A stretch of DNA of 64,000 nucleotides from positions 9,624,501 through 9,688,500 of the forward strand of contig BSQZ01000010.1 in assembly GCA_033239005.1 (NCBI GenBank), read 5' to 3'. Below the pieces are notes generated by a model. That model was given only the letters and a program-made list of their open reading frames with translations, ran no database searches and was not told the origin of the DNA. Below, one piece after another: positions 1 through 41,940 of this stretch. The position numbers were made by a program, and so were the translations under genes. The DNA comes from Lamellibrachia satsuma. Its lineage: Eukaryota > Annelida > Polychaeta > Sabellida > Siboglinidae. Every line of letters begins with the position of its first letter. The first letter of the stretch is position 1.

Positions 1-1590
<1,590 letters not shown>

Positions 1591-1594
1591 TACA

Positions 1595-1816
1595 CTATGT
1601 CCTAGTCTCGGCGATCTGACGTAGCTGCTCCAGGTCGACCCTTGTCTTCAAGAGTGCCGGGGAAGCCGGTTGTGTGTTGGCCGCGATATCCCTTGAGTGC
1701 GTTAGTTTGAAAAATGCGGACATTGCTTGGTTTGTGAGGGCCTCCTCGTCCAAGCATAGGACGTGGCCGAAGAGGCGCCATCGCATGTTAATCACATTTT
1801 GGCTTATTTTTCGGCA
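1595..1816 (-). pseudogene. C-terminal tail of a non-LTR retrotransposon ORF2
   Basis: The minus strand reads MRWRLFGHVLCLDEEALTNQ followed by AMSAFF, the conserved RWRLFGHVLRLxxxxPAxxAM block found at the end of many LINE polyproteins. In intact elements this block follows the thumb-region AFHRRQLRxxxGIxWP motif. Here that motif lies 2 kb upstream at 3847-3940 on the same strand, on the far side of a minisatellite, so both pieces probably come from one element. Confidence 0.6.
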
Positions 1817-1817
1817 C

Positions 1818-3578
1818 CATCCTCGCTAGCCAGGGCTGGTGGTAGTACTACAGTACCCCTGGCAGACATCCTCGCTAGCCAGGGCTGGTGGTAGTACTAC
1901 AGTACCCCTGGCAGACATCCTCGCCAGCCAGGGCTAGTGGTAGTACTACAGTACCCCTGGCAGACATCCTCGCTAGCCAGGGCTGGTGGTAGTACTACAG
2001 TACCCCTGGCAGACATCCTCGCTAGCCAGGGCAGGTGGTAGTACTACAGTACCCCTGGCAGACATCCTCGCTAGCCCGGGCTGGTGGTAGTACTACAGTA
2101 CCCCTGGCAGACATCCTCGCCAGCCAGGGCTGGTAGTAGCACTACAGTACCCCTGGCAGACATCCTCGCCAGCCAGGGCTGGTGGTAACACTACAGTACC
2201 CCTGGCAGACATCCTCGCTAGCCAGGGCTGGTGGTAGCACTACAGTATCCGTGGCAGACATCCTCGCCAGCCAGGGCTGGTAGTAGCACTACAGTATCCG
2301 TGGCAGACATCCTCGCCAGCCAGGGCAGGTAGTAGCACTACAGTATCCGTGGCAGACATCTTCGCCAGCCAGGGCTGGTAGTAGCACTACAGTACCCCTG
2401 GCAGACATCCTCGCTAGCCAGGGCAGGTAGTAACACTACAGTACCCGTGGCAGACATCTTCGCCAGCCAGGGCTGGTAGTAGCACTACAGTACCCCTGGC
2501 AGACATCCTCGCCAGCCAGGGCAGGTAGTAACACTACAATACCCGTGGCAGACATCTTCGCCAGCCAGGGCTGGTAGTAACACTACAGTACCCCTGGCAG
2601 ACATCCTCGCTAGCCAGGGCAGGTAGTAACACTACAGTACCCCTGGCAGACATCCTCGCCAGCCAGGGCAGGTAGTAACACTACAGTACCCCTGGCAGAC
2701 ATCCTCGCCAGCCAGGGCTGGTAGTAACACTACAGTACCCCTGGCAGACATCCTCGCCAGCCAGGGCTGGTGGTAACACTACAGTACCCCTGGCAGACAT
2801 CCTCGCTAGCCAGGGCAGGTAGTAGCACTACAGTACCCCTGGCAGACATCCTCGCCAGCCAGGGCTGGTAGTAACACTACAGTACCCCTGGCAGACATCC
2901 TCGCTAGCCAGGGCAGGTAGTAACACTACAGTACCCCTGGCAGACATCCTCGCCAGCCAGGGCTGGTAGTAGCACTACAGTACCCCTGGCAGACATCCTC
3001 GCCAGCCAGGGCTGGTAGTAACACTACAGTACCCCTGGCAGACATCCTCGCCAGCCAGGGCAGGTAGTAGCACTACAGTACCCCTGGCAGACATCCTCGC
3101 TAGCCAGGGCTGGTAGTAACACTACAGTACCCCTGGCAGACATCCTCGCCAGCCAGGGCTGGTAGTAACACTACAGTACCCCTGGCAGACATCCTCGCTA
3201 GCCAGGGCAGGTAGTAACACTACAGTACCCCTGGCAGACATCCTCGCCAGCCAGGGCAGGTAGTAACACTACAGTACCCCTGGCAGACATCCTCTCCAGC
3301 CAGGGCTGGTAGTAACACTACAGTACCCCTGGCAGACATCCTCGCCAGCCAGGGCAGGTAGTAGCACTACAGTACCCCTGGCAGACATCCTCGCCAGCCA
3401 GGGCTGGTAGTAACACTACAGTACCCCTGGCAGACATCCTCGCCAGCCAGGGCAGGTAGTAGCACTACAGTACCCCTGGCAGACATCCTCGCCAGCCAGG
3501 GCTGGTAGTAACACTACAGTACCCCTGGCAGACATCCTCGCCAGCCAGGGCAGGTAGTAGCACTACAGTACCCGTGGC
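1818..3578. repeat. 49-bp minisatellite, about 36 units
   Basis: Units start at 1818, 1867 and 1916, a period of exactly 49 bp, with core GCCAGCCAGGGCTGGTAGTA, then CACTACAGTACC and CCTGGCAGA. The unit holds small inverted repeats (CCAGCC...GGCTGG and GTAGTACTAC). The first six or so units carry GGTGGTAGTACTAC. Later ones carry GGTAGTAGCAC or GGTAGTAACAC, alternating with a GGCAGGTAGTA form. Neighbouring units share variants such as CAGTATCCGTGG (about 2245-2350), as expected from local unequal exchange. No long open frame crosses it. Confidence 0.97.
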
Positions 3579-3779
3579 GTGGGTGTACGTATCACTTGTA
3601 TTTCGTCCTACTCGCTGTCTGGGTCGACGTGTTTCTTGGAACTAAACACGTCCGTGCCCAAACTTGCAAACTACTTCTTCACGACCGGTCCGCAGCCAAT
3701 TAAAATTAAATTCCCGTATGTGAGCCCCAAAAATCCTAGGAACTGCCGCTATTGGTTAACTCAGCAACAGTAAGTTCAA

Positions 3780-4960
3780 CGTTTCAACAGGTTAATCCGC
3801 CAATTATAGTCAGAATCCCTCGCTGCGAGAATGGTCGGCACCGACATCAGTAATTCAATTTCACGTTTCTTATCCTCTGTGGCCAGTGAATCCCGATGAG
3901 TGAGCGGAGCTGCTTCCGATGGAAGGCATTTAGTGTTTCCGTTTCTGACCTCGTCAGGTCCCACCCACCTGCGTTGCACAGCATGGCCAAAGCGTTATAT
4001 AATAGCAATCGGAGTTCCTCGCTGAAGTGTTGTTTTCGCAGCCAAAGTGCCCACGTGAAACGGAACGCAGTGGCCGCAAGAATTTTTTCGGCGAGACAAG
4101 GCCTCAACGTCTCCGAGCAGGGATCCAAGTTTCATAGTCGTCCTACATACTCCGGCAACACGGTCGGTTTCACGGCTGATGATCGTATGTTCCGTTTTGT
4201 CGACATTGACGTACAGAAACCAACCACGAAGTGTGTTGGCGCTATCTCGTTGACTTTGTTCAGGTAGTCATGGTCAGTTGAGGTAAAGTCTGAATCATCA
4301 GCGAATACTACTGCCTCACTGGGTAGGTTGTGGTAGACTGGCGGTCGGCTCGGAAGGCATCCGAGCAGCTTCCGAAGGGCTGCATCAAGGCACACAATGA
4401 AGAGTACCGGCGACAGCGAGTCCTTTATGGAGCGCTGACTGTCTAGTTGAATGGAACAGACAGGGCGTCGTCAACCCTGATGGCGATTTTAGTATCCGAT
4501 AGTAGAACATTCGGACGTTGTCTATGTCGAGGAACGAATGCAAAATGTCCAGGAGCACTTGTTAAGTCGATACACAGTATTTCGATCCTTTTGCATATCG
4601 CGGTAAATCACCGATATCCCACATCTGGTTTTGACCGTCCGCGTCGAAATTCGCTTGGATTGGCGAAAGGAATTCGTTCATCTGGTCGGAGATCCGATGC
4701 AGTGTGATGAGAGATAACGTCTTTCGTAGAGTCGTCAGCAGAACAGTTGATTTTAGGCTTTTCAGAGGGCCTGGCAGCTTGCTGGGGTTATGTGGCTACT
4801 TCCAGTGGGAGACGTTCCTCGAAGACTTCGTTGAACATGTCGGCGATGAGTCTGGGAAGTCAGACTGGTGCGTTCTTCATAAGTTCGCCTGGAATCGCGT
4901 CATATGTGTATGCCCTGTTGTTGTTGAGCCTCGCGAATGCAGTGTCTATTTTTTTTAGTA
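3780..4960 (-). pseudogene. reverse transcriptase remnant of a non-LTR retrotransposon
   Basis: Read on the minus strand from 4960 downwards, broken frames give ARLNNNRAYTYDAIPGELMK (fingers), FNEVFEERLPLE, DERIPFANPSEFRRGRS, then VVFADDSDFTSTDHDYL with the FADD catalytic box near 4294-4305, and finally LNAFHRKQLRSLIGIHWPQR (thumb). These blocks are in the correct order for a LINE RT, but frameshifts, stops and a palm deletion make it inactive. It runs opposite to none of its neighbours and continues, after the minisatellite, in the tail at 1595-1816. Confidence 0.75.
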
Positions 4961-5409
4961 GTTAGTGGCGCATCAAGCAACTTCGGCGAGAATGTCAACA
5001 ACGTGTTCTACTCCTCTTGGAATTGGTTTTCGAAATGAGTGACGAAACTTTGTGGTTGTCCGCAATGACGTGTTTAACTCGTCGTGCAAGACTGTTGTCG
5101 ACGTTGTGACAGGCGAACGATTTAAAGGGAATAAACACAACGATTGCTTGAAATCATATTATTATACTAGATCTTGCAGTATATTTCCATTGCAACAACA
5201 CCGAAAAAAAATCATTAGAATTAAATTAATTGATAATTCCAAATAATACTCTGTTCTATCGGTCTGCCTCGGTTGTGCATATTTTCCCGCGATTAGCGGC
5301 AAGCTTCGATGTGACGTCACTGGTGACTTGGAAGCGCAACGAAACTGCGACTTTTCATTTATTCACCTATGTTTGCAGCGATAGCAGTTGTTTCGAAACG
5401 AACTTCAGA

Positions 5410-5656
5410 ATGGTTTATTGTGTGGCATTCGATTGTAATGCAAACAGTAGTAAGAATAGAGTGACATATGGTTCATTTAAGTTCCATACGCAGCCAACAA
5501 TTAAGCCTGCAAACATCATTTGAAGAACAGCCAGCTTTGCTCGGCTCACTTCAAGAAAATTTTTTCGACCGCGACCCGGAGAAAATAGCAGCCCTGGGTT
5601 ATCATGGTGCTAAAATATAATGATGTGGTGCCAACATTATTCCCAGTAGTGGAAAC
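5410..5656 (+). pseudogene. decayed THAP zinc-finger domain
   Basis: From the ATG at 5410 the plus strand reads MVYCVAFDCNANSSKN then TYGSFKFHT, the start of a THAP domain (M-V-x-x-C-x-A-x-x-C-x-N-R-S). After a frame change it gives LCSAHFKKIF, the C-x-x-H-F pair. After another it gives KIAALGYHGAKI and VVPTLFP, the AVPTLF end of the domain. All C2CH metal ligands and the terminal motif are in order, but at least two frameshifts and stops interrupt it. THAP domains occur in P-element and Kolobok-type transposases and in host genes derived from them. No transposase catalytic region is seen downstream, so origin is undecided. Confidence 0.65.
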
Positions 5657-5715
5657 TATGTCGATGCCATCAATCCGTATAACCCTAACGCAGACAGTGA
5701 CACTGTCAGCGCGAC

Positions 5716-5990
5716 CTTTTACTTTCTGACATAACGATGAAAACGACCACAGCGAGCCGCCAAACTCATATATCTACCATGCAAATACACATGATTAAAA
5801 CAATACTTTTACTTTCTGACATAACGATGAAAACGACCACATCGAGCCGCCAAACTCATATATCTACCATGCAAATACACATGATTAAAACAATACTTTT
5901 ACTTTCTGACATAACGATGAAAACGACCACATCGAGCCGCCAAACTCATATATCTACCATGCAATACACACGATTAAAACAATACTCTTA
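5716..5990 (+). repeat. 90-bp tandem repeat, three copies
   Basis: The block CTTTTACTTTCTGACATAAC recurs at 5716, 5806 and 5896, with the third copy diverging at its end. Because 90 is divisible by three, one frame stays open as a 30-residue repeat beginning MKTTT(A/S)SRQTHIST. I regard the open frame as a by-product of the period. Confidence 0.9.
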
Positions 5991-6830
5991 CTTCTGTATA
6001 ACGATCAAAATTTACAAAAACTGAAACAAAAACCCGCCATATCATACGCCTATCTCCACGGCTACCGTACAATTGACCCTTATGCCGAGCTAAGCGTAGG
6101 AGATGCCAATATTTGTTTGGTACATTTTGATTGTTATTTGCAAGCAACATTACTTTTTTTGACCACGTGACATGTGTATATGTGTTTTATATTGATTGGT
6201 GGTTAGGTCAGAAAATAAAGGTCGAAGGCTACTAGCTAGGCTGGTCCAAATGAGGAGAATTTGAAGAGTATTCCGCCGTATCAGTTACCGCCAGCGGTTC
6301 GAAATCATAACATGTTACTAGGTACTCTGGAAAATTACCATCGCCACCTCTCGCCTTATTGACGCAAGTGAAACTATATTGAAGCGCTGCGTAGAAATCA
6401 CTGACCGAACGTAGACGAACGTCATCAAATGCATCACAAAACCACGTGATCGCCCATCTAATTAACTTCGAATTTTACACGCGCTTTCCTGACGTATAAA
6501 TACATCGTTCTGTGAATTTTTTTGCTGGCATATTGTACGTACTCTGTTAAATGTTGTGTACACACCAAAAAAGTATTTTGGCCATTGCCTTGTTGCTATT
6601 CCCTTAAAAATCTGCGGGCCGTCCTGTAATCGTTCTATATCTATGGCCCGGTCGTCCAGAATCAACGACGCTTTTTCTTGAGATCTGTTGAGCATCTCGG
6701 GCAGAATCTTACTGCGTCTTTTCGTAGGTCCTCGAATATCATATCGTTCTTCGTATTCTCAATTCGTAGTCGCAACTCTTTCTGCTCTCTGAATTCGATG
6801 ACTTGATCGAAAATTACTTTATTCACATAG

Positions 6831-7285
6831 TCTCTCTCTCTACGGTGTGACCACCGGGGAGTCTCTCTACGGTATGGTCACAGGGGAGCCTCTCTCTACA
6901 TTATGGCCACCGGGGAGCCTCTCTCTACGGTATGGCGACCGGGGAGTCTCTCTCTACGGCGTGGCGACCGGGGAGCCTTTCTCTACGGTATGGCCACCGG
7001 GGAGTCTCTCTCTACGGTACGGCCACCGGGGAGTCTCTCTCTACGGTATGGTCGCCAGGGAGTCTCTCTCTACGGTATGGTTACCGGGGAGCCTCTCTCT
7101 ACGGTACGGCCACCGGGAGTCTCTCTCTACGGTATGGTCACCGGGGAGTCTCTCTCTACGGTATGGTCGCCGGGGAGTCTCTCTCTACGGTATGGTCACC
7201 GGGGAGTCTCTCTCTACGGTATGGCCAAAGGGCAATTTCTCTCTACGGTTTGGCCATCGGGGAATCTCTCCCTACGTTATGCCAC
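6831..7285 (+). repeat. 29-bp minisatellite, about 15 units, open in all three forward frames
   Basis: The unit is TACGGTATGGCCACCGGGGA followed by GTCTCTCTC. Since 29 is not divisible by three, each frame cycles through all phases, and all three forward frames are open for 128-160 codons with the same 29-residue period (SLYGMVTGESLSTVWPPGSL and SLRYGHRGV). Units differ mainly at the base after TACGGT and at CACC/CGCC/CGACC. No upstream coding context is visible. Confidence 0.95.
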
Positions 7286-7394
7286 TTTGCACTCTCAAGT
7301 GGCATAGAGTCTCTGTAGTGTCTTTATGAGAATATTAATCAAGTGAGCCTCTTTGTGAGGTAGAGGAAATATCACAACATTCAACAAGAATCAC

Positions 7395-7735
7395 CACCTA
7401 TATGCAGATGATACACAGGTTTACCTTTACCTGGCTACCCCGGATACAAATTGCTCCAACTCAGGGATTGTCTCTAGGATATACATCACTAGATAACTGA
7501 CATCCATGAAATTAAAGTTAAATGCAAATAAAAAGACTCTTATTATTGGTACACAAAAGAAGCGGGGTAAACTTGACTGTTTTTTCTCCGACACCTATGT
7601 TAATCCAGAATTTTACACCGGCCGTCTCAACACGGAATTTAAGAGTCACTTTTGATAATTTTTTTTATTTTAGACAGCATATTTCACAAACTTGTCGTTG
7701 CTGCCTTCATAATTTTCCTGACCTTCATTGAGGTT
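7395..7735 (+). pseudogene. L2-like LINE reverse transcriptase fragment
   Basis: The plus strand encodes HLYADDTQVYLYLATPDTN with the YADD catalytic box, SMKLKLNANKKTLIIGTQKK, and after a frame change NFTPAVSTRNLRVTFDNFF and RQHISQTCR. These are consecutive blocks of the RT palm/thumb of L2/pol-type LINEs. Stops and frame shifts are present. It abuts an RTE/BovB-like fragment of the same orientation. Confidence 0.7.
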
Positions 7736-7930
7736 CACAGAGGACTACGACTTCTTGAATTCACAAGTACTCATAAACGTTCCTTGGCGAACACGTTAGT
7801 ACACCCGCATAAACTATCAAGGAGAACAACGTGGCACTCGCCTAATGGTAAAACACACAACCAGATTTACTACATACTCGCTCCAAGACGTTTCAAATCC
7901 AGCATCAACAAGGCAAACCAGAACATTCCC
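7736..7930 (+). pseudogene. endonuclease end of an RTE/BovB-like LINE
   Basis: LLEFTSTHKRSLANTLVHPH, then RRTTWHSPNGKTHNQIYYIL and KSSINKANQNIPRGSD match the C-terminal part of the apurinic-type endonuclease (TWxSPDGxxxNQIDYIL). The catalytic Asp of IDYIL reads Tyr here. The fragment continues into the ORF2 body after a 17-bp tandem array. Confidence 0.7.
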
Positions 7931-7933
7931 AGG

Positions 7934-8011
7934 GGCAGCGACCTAACATAGGCAGCGACCTAACATAGGCAGCGACCTAACATAGGCAGCGACATAACAT
8001 AGGCAGCGACC
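7934..8011 (+). repeat. 17-bp tandem repeat, 4.5 copies
   Basis: The unit GGCAGCGACCTAACATA repeats at 7934, 7951, 7968 and 7985. It lies in the place where the LINE should encode GSDHDLVL, so it looks like local expansion of element sequence (GGCAGCGACC encodes GSD). Confidence 0.92.
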
Positions 8012-10075
8012 ATGACTTGGTTCTTGCAACATTAAAACTCAAGCTGAAGAAGACACATCACCAGAAAACCCATGAATTCGATTTGACATCGAGAAACTGA
8101 AGGACCCACAAATTGCTAAAATGTTTGAGGTTAGAATATTTGGCTAATTCACAGCTGTAAATTGCTTCGAAGAAGACATAAACGTCCTCACCGACAACAT
8201 CAAGGGAGTTGATCAGGAAACAACCATATAAGTACTTGGCAAAGAAAGGAAAAATATCCAACCATGGATTACCAACGACATCCTGGATCTTATAAGGAGA
8301 AACATGAACAAGACAAAGAACTCCATCCCTGAAACAGCGGGACAATACCGCACTGTCAATCGCGCCATCAGAACGGAGATGATAAAAGTAAAAGAGGATT
8401 TGATCTCAGAGCAATGTTGCAACATTGAGAAAGGCACAAACGCGGGTAACTGCAAGAAAGCCTTTGATACACCGAAGAAGTTGACAAGAAAACAACAACA
8501 CAAGGCTACAGTTATAGAAGATAAGAACGGCTCCCTGCTAACTGATAACGCGGCCGTTCTTACACGGTGGACAGAGTATTGCCAACAGCTCTACAATTAC
8601 AAACGGAAACCAAACACCAGCACAGAGAAAAGCAAAACCAGCTGTGTTGATGAAACAGACGATATGCAAGTGATGAACGAAGACGTTGGGGAGGCCCGGC
8701 GCCGACAAAATTCCCGCAGAGCTGCTTAAGCACGGCGGCCCTAAATTGATAAAGATCCTCACTAAACTATGCCAGAGGATCTGGAAAACAAAGGCGTGGC
8801 CTTAAGAATGAACTTAATCCATGATCATTCCACTCCAAAATGGAAATCTAAGATTATGCAAAAAATACAGTACCCTTAACCCATCAGTCACCCAAGCAAG
8901 ATCATGCTACGAGTCATTTTGAAAAGACTCGGAAGAAAAGCAGAAGAAATACAGGCTGAAGAACAGGCAGGATTTAGGGCCGGGAGAAGCACCACTGAGC
9001 AGATCAAAACACCTGCTTCTCCAAAGAGACCTGATCCACAATTTCATTGACTTTAAGAAGGTATTTGATCGTATCTGTCACAAAGACTTGTCGCAAGTGA
9101 TGAGAAACTACAACTTCGTTAAAGATCTGATACAAGTCATACAGGCAAGGTACGCCAATTCAAACTTTGCTGTCCGTCTAAAGAACCATCTTGGAGAACT
9201 GTTCAGGACAACTGTAGGAGTTCGCCAGGGGTGCCCACTCTCGCCTGTTCTCTTCAACATATTCCTCGAGAACATCATGCAGGAGACCCTCCAAGACTTC
9301 AACACCACCATATCTGTTGGTGGAAGGCCAATTTGTAATCTTCGTTTTGCGGACGATATTGACCTCATGGGAGGCAGCGAGAGTGAACTTCAACACCTCA
9401 CTACCAGACTGGAGGAAAAGGGAAGAGCTTATCGGATGGAAGTCAGCTAAAAGAAAAGCAAAATACTTGTCAACAGTACCAACCAGAACACCCCCATTAA
9501 CATCAAGATGAACGGTCAGAACTTTGAGGAAGCAGACTCTTTCAAATAATTTGGGTCCATCTTAAGCAAAGGAAATCAAAATACGGATTGTAGTGGCCAT
9601 GTCTACTATGTCAAGACTTAACGCCATCTGGAAGAGTAGATACGAAGCTCAACCTCTACAGAACACTCACTGTATCCATCCGCCTCTACGGATGCGAGAG
9701 CTGGACTTTGAGAACAGAAACAGAGAGACGCGTACACACATTTGAAAAGAAATGCTTCAGGAGACTCCTCTACATTTCGTATACAACAAGACAAATGAGT
9801 ATGTGAGACAACAAGTAGACTCCCTGGCTGGAAAGCAAGAGCCCTTGTTGGCAACTGTGAAACGAAGCTCTCTTAGTTTGGCCACATCGCTCGACACAAC
9901 AAAATTGCAAAAAGCATATTGCAACCCACCCTGGAGGGCAAGAGACGACGGGGCCGCCAGAGAAAAAACTTCCTAGACAATATTCAACAATGGACACATC
10001 AAGACCTACCGACCCTGCTACGCACAGCAGAGGACATAAAACGCTTGTGAGGACTGTGTATGAATGGCACCCCTA
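8012..10075 (+). pseudogene. reverse transcriptase body and C-terminus of an RTE/BovB-like LINE
   Basis: Broken plus-strand frames read, in order, QYRTVNRAIRTEMIKVKEDL, KAFDTPKKLTRKQQHKATVI, RWTEYCQQLYNYK, a fingers remnant (PAELLKHGGPKLIKIL), NFIDFKKVFDRICHKDL, VGVRQGCPLSPVLFNIFLEN, ICNLRFADDIDLMGGSESEL with FADD, and near the end FGHIARHNKIAKSILQPTLEG with RRRGRQRKNFLDNIQQWT. This is a nearly full set of LINE ORF2 blocks, so only short segments are lost, but more than ten stops or shifts make it dead. The clade name is inferred from block resemblance. Confidence 0.8.
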
Positions 10076-10087
10076 CGACCGTCCCGG

Positions 10088-10182
10088 TCAAGGGATGAAG
10101 GTGACGGTGAATGTGAAGATGACGGTGAAGGTGAAGGTGACGGTGAATGTGAAGGTGACGGTGAAGGTGAAGGTGACACTAC
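10088..10182 (+). repeat. short hexanucleotide-based repeat (GGTGAC/GGTGAA)n
   Basis: Units of GTGAAGGTGACG type alternate over about 95 bp directly after the LINE C-terminus. Reverse frames give Pro-Ser runs, an artefact. Confidence 0.9.
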
Positions 10183-10515
10183 GGAAAGAGGTTCCTGGTT
10201 TTTGTTTTCACACATACACATTTGAGTAGTATACCGTAACGTTTGTACTCCTAATTATACCAACAGCATAACATTTGCCAAATCCTGGATGACCTCAAAC
10301 ATGGCTTAACAGGACCTAACGGCCCACTCTCGCCTGACGCAGTTCGTGACGATTCCTACGCGAGGTGGCGCCACACTAGATAATGTACAAAACATGGAAA
10401 TAATGGACAAAATGAGTTGAGTACTAGGAATATTGTGTTTACAACATATATGTGTGCACACAGAGATATACATTATTATGTATACACAGTCTGAGCATCT
10501 AGGTTACTATTATTT

Positions 10516-11560
10516 AGGGCAGTTAATTGTAACTCCAGAAATGGTAGCTGATTATTTAGGGCAGTTAGTTGTAACTTAAGAAATGGTAGCTAAGAAATTA
10601 AAGGCAATGAAGGATAATAAATCGCCTGGAGTGGATGGAATTCTTCCAAAACTACTAATGGAAACAGTAGAACAAATCAGTATGCCACTTGCAAGAGTGT
10701 TAAAATAACAAGCAACGTACTGAAATTTGCGGATGACACAAGTGACAGAAAGGTTAACATTAGGTGATTAGAAAGGTGATTGGTGGTGATAAACAACATT
10801 TACAAAACAATTTAGACAAATTAGTTAAATGTTCTTAAATGATGTTATTCGGTTATGGGAAATGTAAATGCCTACATACAGGACACGGGAACTTTGATAT
10901 AAACTGTCATATGGGAGACACTGTTCTATGTACTACTATAAAAGAAACGAACTCAGGAATAACTCAGGAAGTGATGATATTAACGTTTCCCAACAATGTG
11001 GTATTGCCGCTGCAAAGGGTAATAAAATTCTTAGGTTGATAAGGAGAAACATACAATGCTAGTTACACCTATGTATAAAGCAATAGTTAGACTTCGTTTA
11101 GAATAATGTATACAAGCGTGGAGACCATATCATAAGAAGGATATAGATACGCTTGAACGCATACAGAGAGGAGAAAGTAAAATTATCCCCTTAGTTATGA
11201 AGAGCGATTGAAAGAATATGGTTTAGCAACTCTAGGGACAAAGACGTTCAGAAGAAATCAGATTGGAGTTCTTAAGATATTAAATGGGTATGAAAATATT
11301 GATAGAAATACGTTTTTTCCACTCAAGAACTAGAGGATAATAGATGAATGAAACAAATTATCTACAGATTGTGTAACTGCTAGCAGCGTGAATATGTTTA
11401 AAATAAGGTTGACACATATCTCAGGAGGGCGCACTACACGTAAATGAACATTGTTGGACTCTCGATAAGCCAATTACTTCCTTGTCCACTTGCCATCTGG
11501 GCCTTTGGCTTGGATGGCAAATCTTGTTAAATATTGTTAAATGTCATCGTGCAAAAATGT
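10516..11560 (+). pseudogene. CR1-like LINE 3' fragment
   Basis: It opens with a partial duplication (10516-10590), then MKDNKSPGVDGILPKLLMET (RT fingers), jumps over a large internal deletion to KFADDT (palm), then frames for GKCKCLHTGHGN, IRRN, and near the end NKLSTDCVTASSVNMFK. The 3' part TGTTGGACTCTCGATAAGCC...CTTGTCCACTTGCCATCTGG is shared with the copies at 46.3, 58-61 and 61.3 kb. It is heavily decayed. Confidence 0.75.
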
Positions 11561-12181
11561 AAATAATACCATACTTATTCGTTTTACAGAATAATAACAA
11601 ATTTAATTTAATGTACACTTATTTTCGTAAGTCTTTTTGTTTAAAAGTTACGGTTCATGTTCATTTTATGAAGTGCATACATACCATTTTAACAAATACT
11701 GTACCTTTTGTACTTTTATTAAATCTGTGATTGCCATCATTAAATGAGAAAAACTGATTGCCTAAGTTATCTTAATTCAAAATTAACATTATGTCTATGC
11801 TTAAGCAAGTTTATACAATACATTATCCCATAAAATGTAAATGAAATAATAAAGATAAAGCGAGTGTTCATTAAATGTTATGTTGATTTGCACATTTTTA
11901 TAATAACTGAATAATTGTTCTTATTACAGATAGGACAACATTCCGGAAAACAAGGCACAGTCAATGAATCATGGCAGACATTGGAGTTGAACGCACAGAG
12001 GAATACAATACAAAGAACTATGCGAATTTAGTCGGTGAGAAAATAAACCAGCTTGGCACAAAATAGAAATCAGTGAACAACGTAGAAATAAATCAATCGG
12101 ATCGACATGGATTGAGAAACTATTAGCAAAATGTGTCTATGACGAATCCATTGTGTTGCATCGCGTCTTACCAGTGGATAC
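11561..12181. other. AT-rich unassigned sequence downstream of the TRPC gene
   Basis: No coding similarity or repeat structure was recognised. Confidence 0.5.
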
Positions 12182-12187
12182 TTTATT
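12182..12187 (-). terminator. candidate polyadenylation signal AATAAA for the TRPC gene
   Basis: An AATAAA hexamer on the minus strand lies about 455 bp after the TRPC stop codon. It is the first canonical hexamer I noticed downstream. Usage is inferred only from position. Confidence 0.35.
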
Positions 12188-12640
12188 GCTCATCAGATGA
12201 AATAGCAAAACACAAAACGTCGCTAGAATTTTGAAAAAGTAAACAAAAAACAGATAGCTACACAATAATGAAATATAATCAATGAAATGCAGTTCGCTCA
12301 GCCTCGCGCAAGAGATGATTTGTAATAAAAAACAAATTATTATTAAATATCTAAACAGCAAACAAATGCATTTCTCATGCATTCAATATTTACGGACAAA
12401 ATCCGTTAAAACGTGTTTTGTTCGTTTACAGTGCACCGCCTGTCATAGTCAACTGTTTTTTATAGGCCGCAAACGATTATCGTTCGCCTGTTTCGAAAAT
12501 ATACATTAACTAACCCAGTTAGTTCATCAAATTGTTTAAACGCTCTCCATAGTTCTTTTGCACAAAACACCCCATTCGTTTTGTACTTTTGTCGTAAATC
12601 AATGTCTTTTTATATAACACTGACACCAGCAACGGCATCT

Positions 12641-41663
<29,023 letters not shown>

Positions 41664-41940
41664 ATTCGTGAACGACCCAGGCGTCAGTAAACACGTTTCT
41701 TGGTGACCATCTGCAACATACACGAACACCACAAAAGTTAAACGACCATAGTCCATATTAAAAAAAATATTGCTGCCACTAGGTAGTCATATTGGTAAAG
41801 CAGATTCTGTGAACATATCTGGTGGAACAACGAACTATCAAATCCATTGTAGGTGCTCAACGGTAGAACAACCAAAGTTCTTACCCTTACATACTTTACT
41901 GAAAACAGTACCAATTTTCCATAAGCTAGATTATGTGCAA

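Noticed and set aside
1818..3578. CRISPR-like appearance of the 49-bp array
   Set aside because: Units are contiguous with no unique spacers, and the surrounding genes are animal.
5230..5523. 97-codon frame as an intact small gene
   Set aside because: Only its last third resembles a THAP domain, which is then continued in other frames, so it is a decayed fragment.
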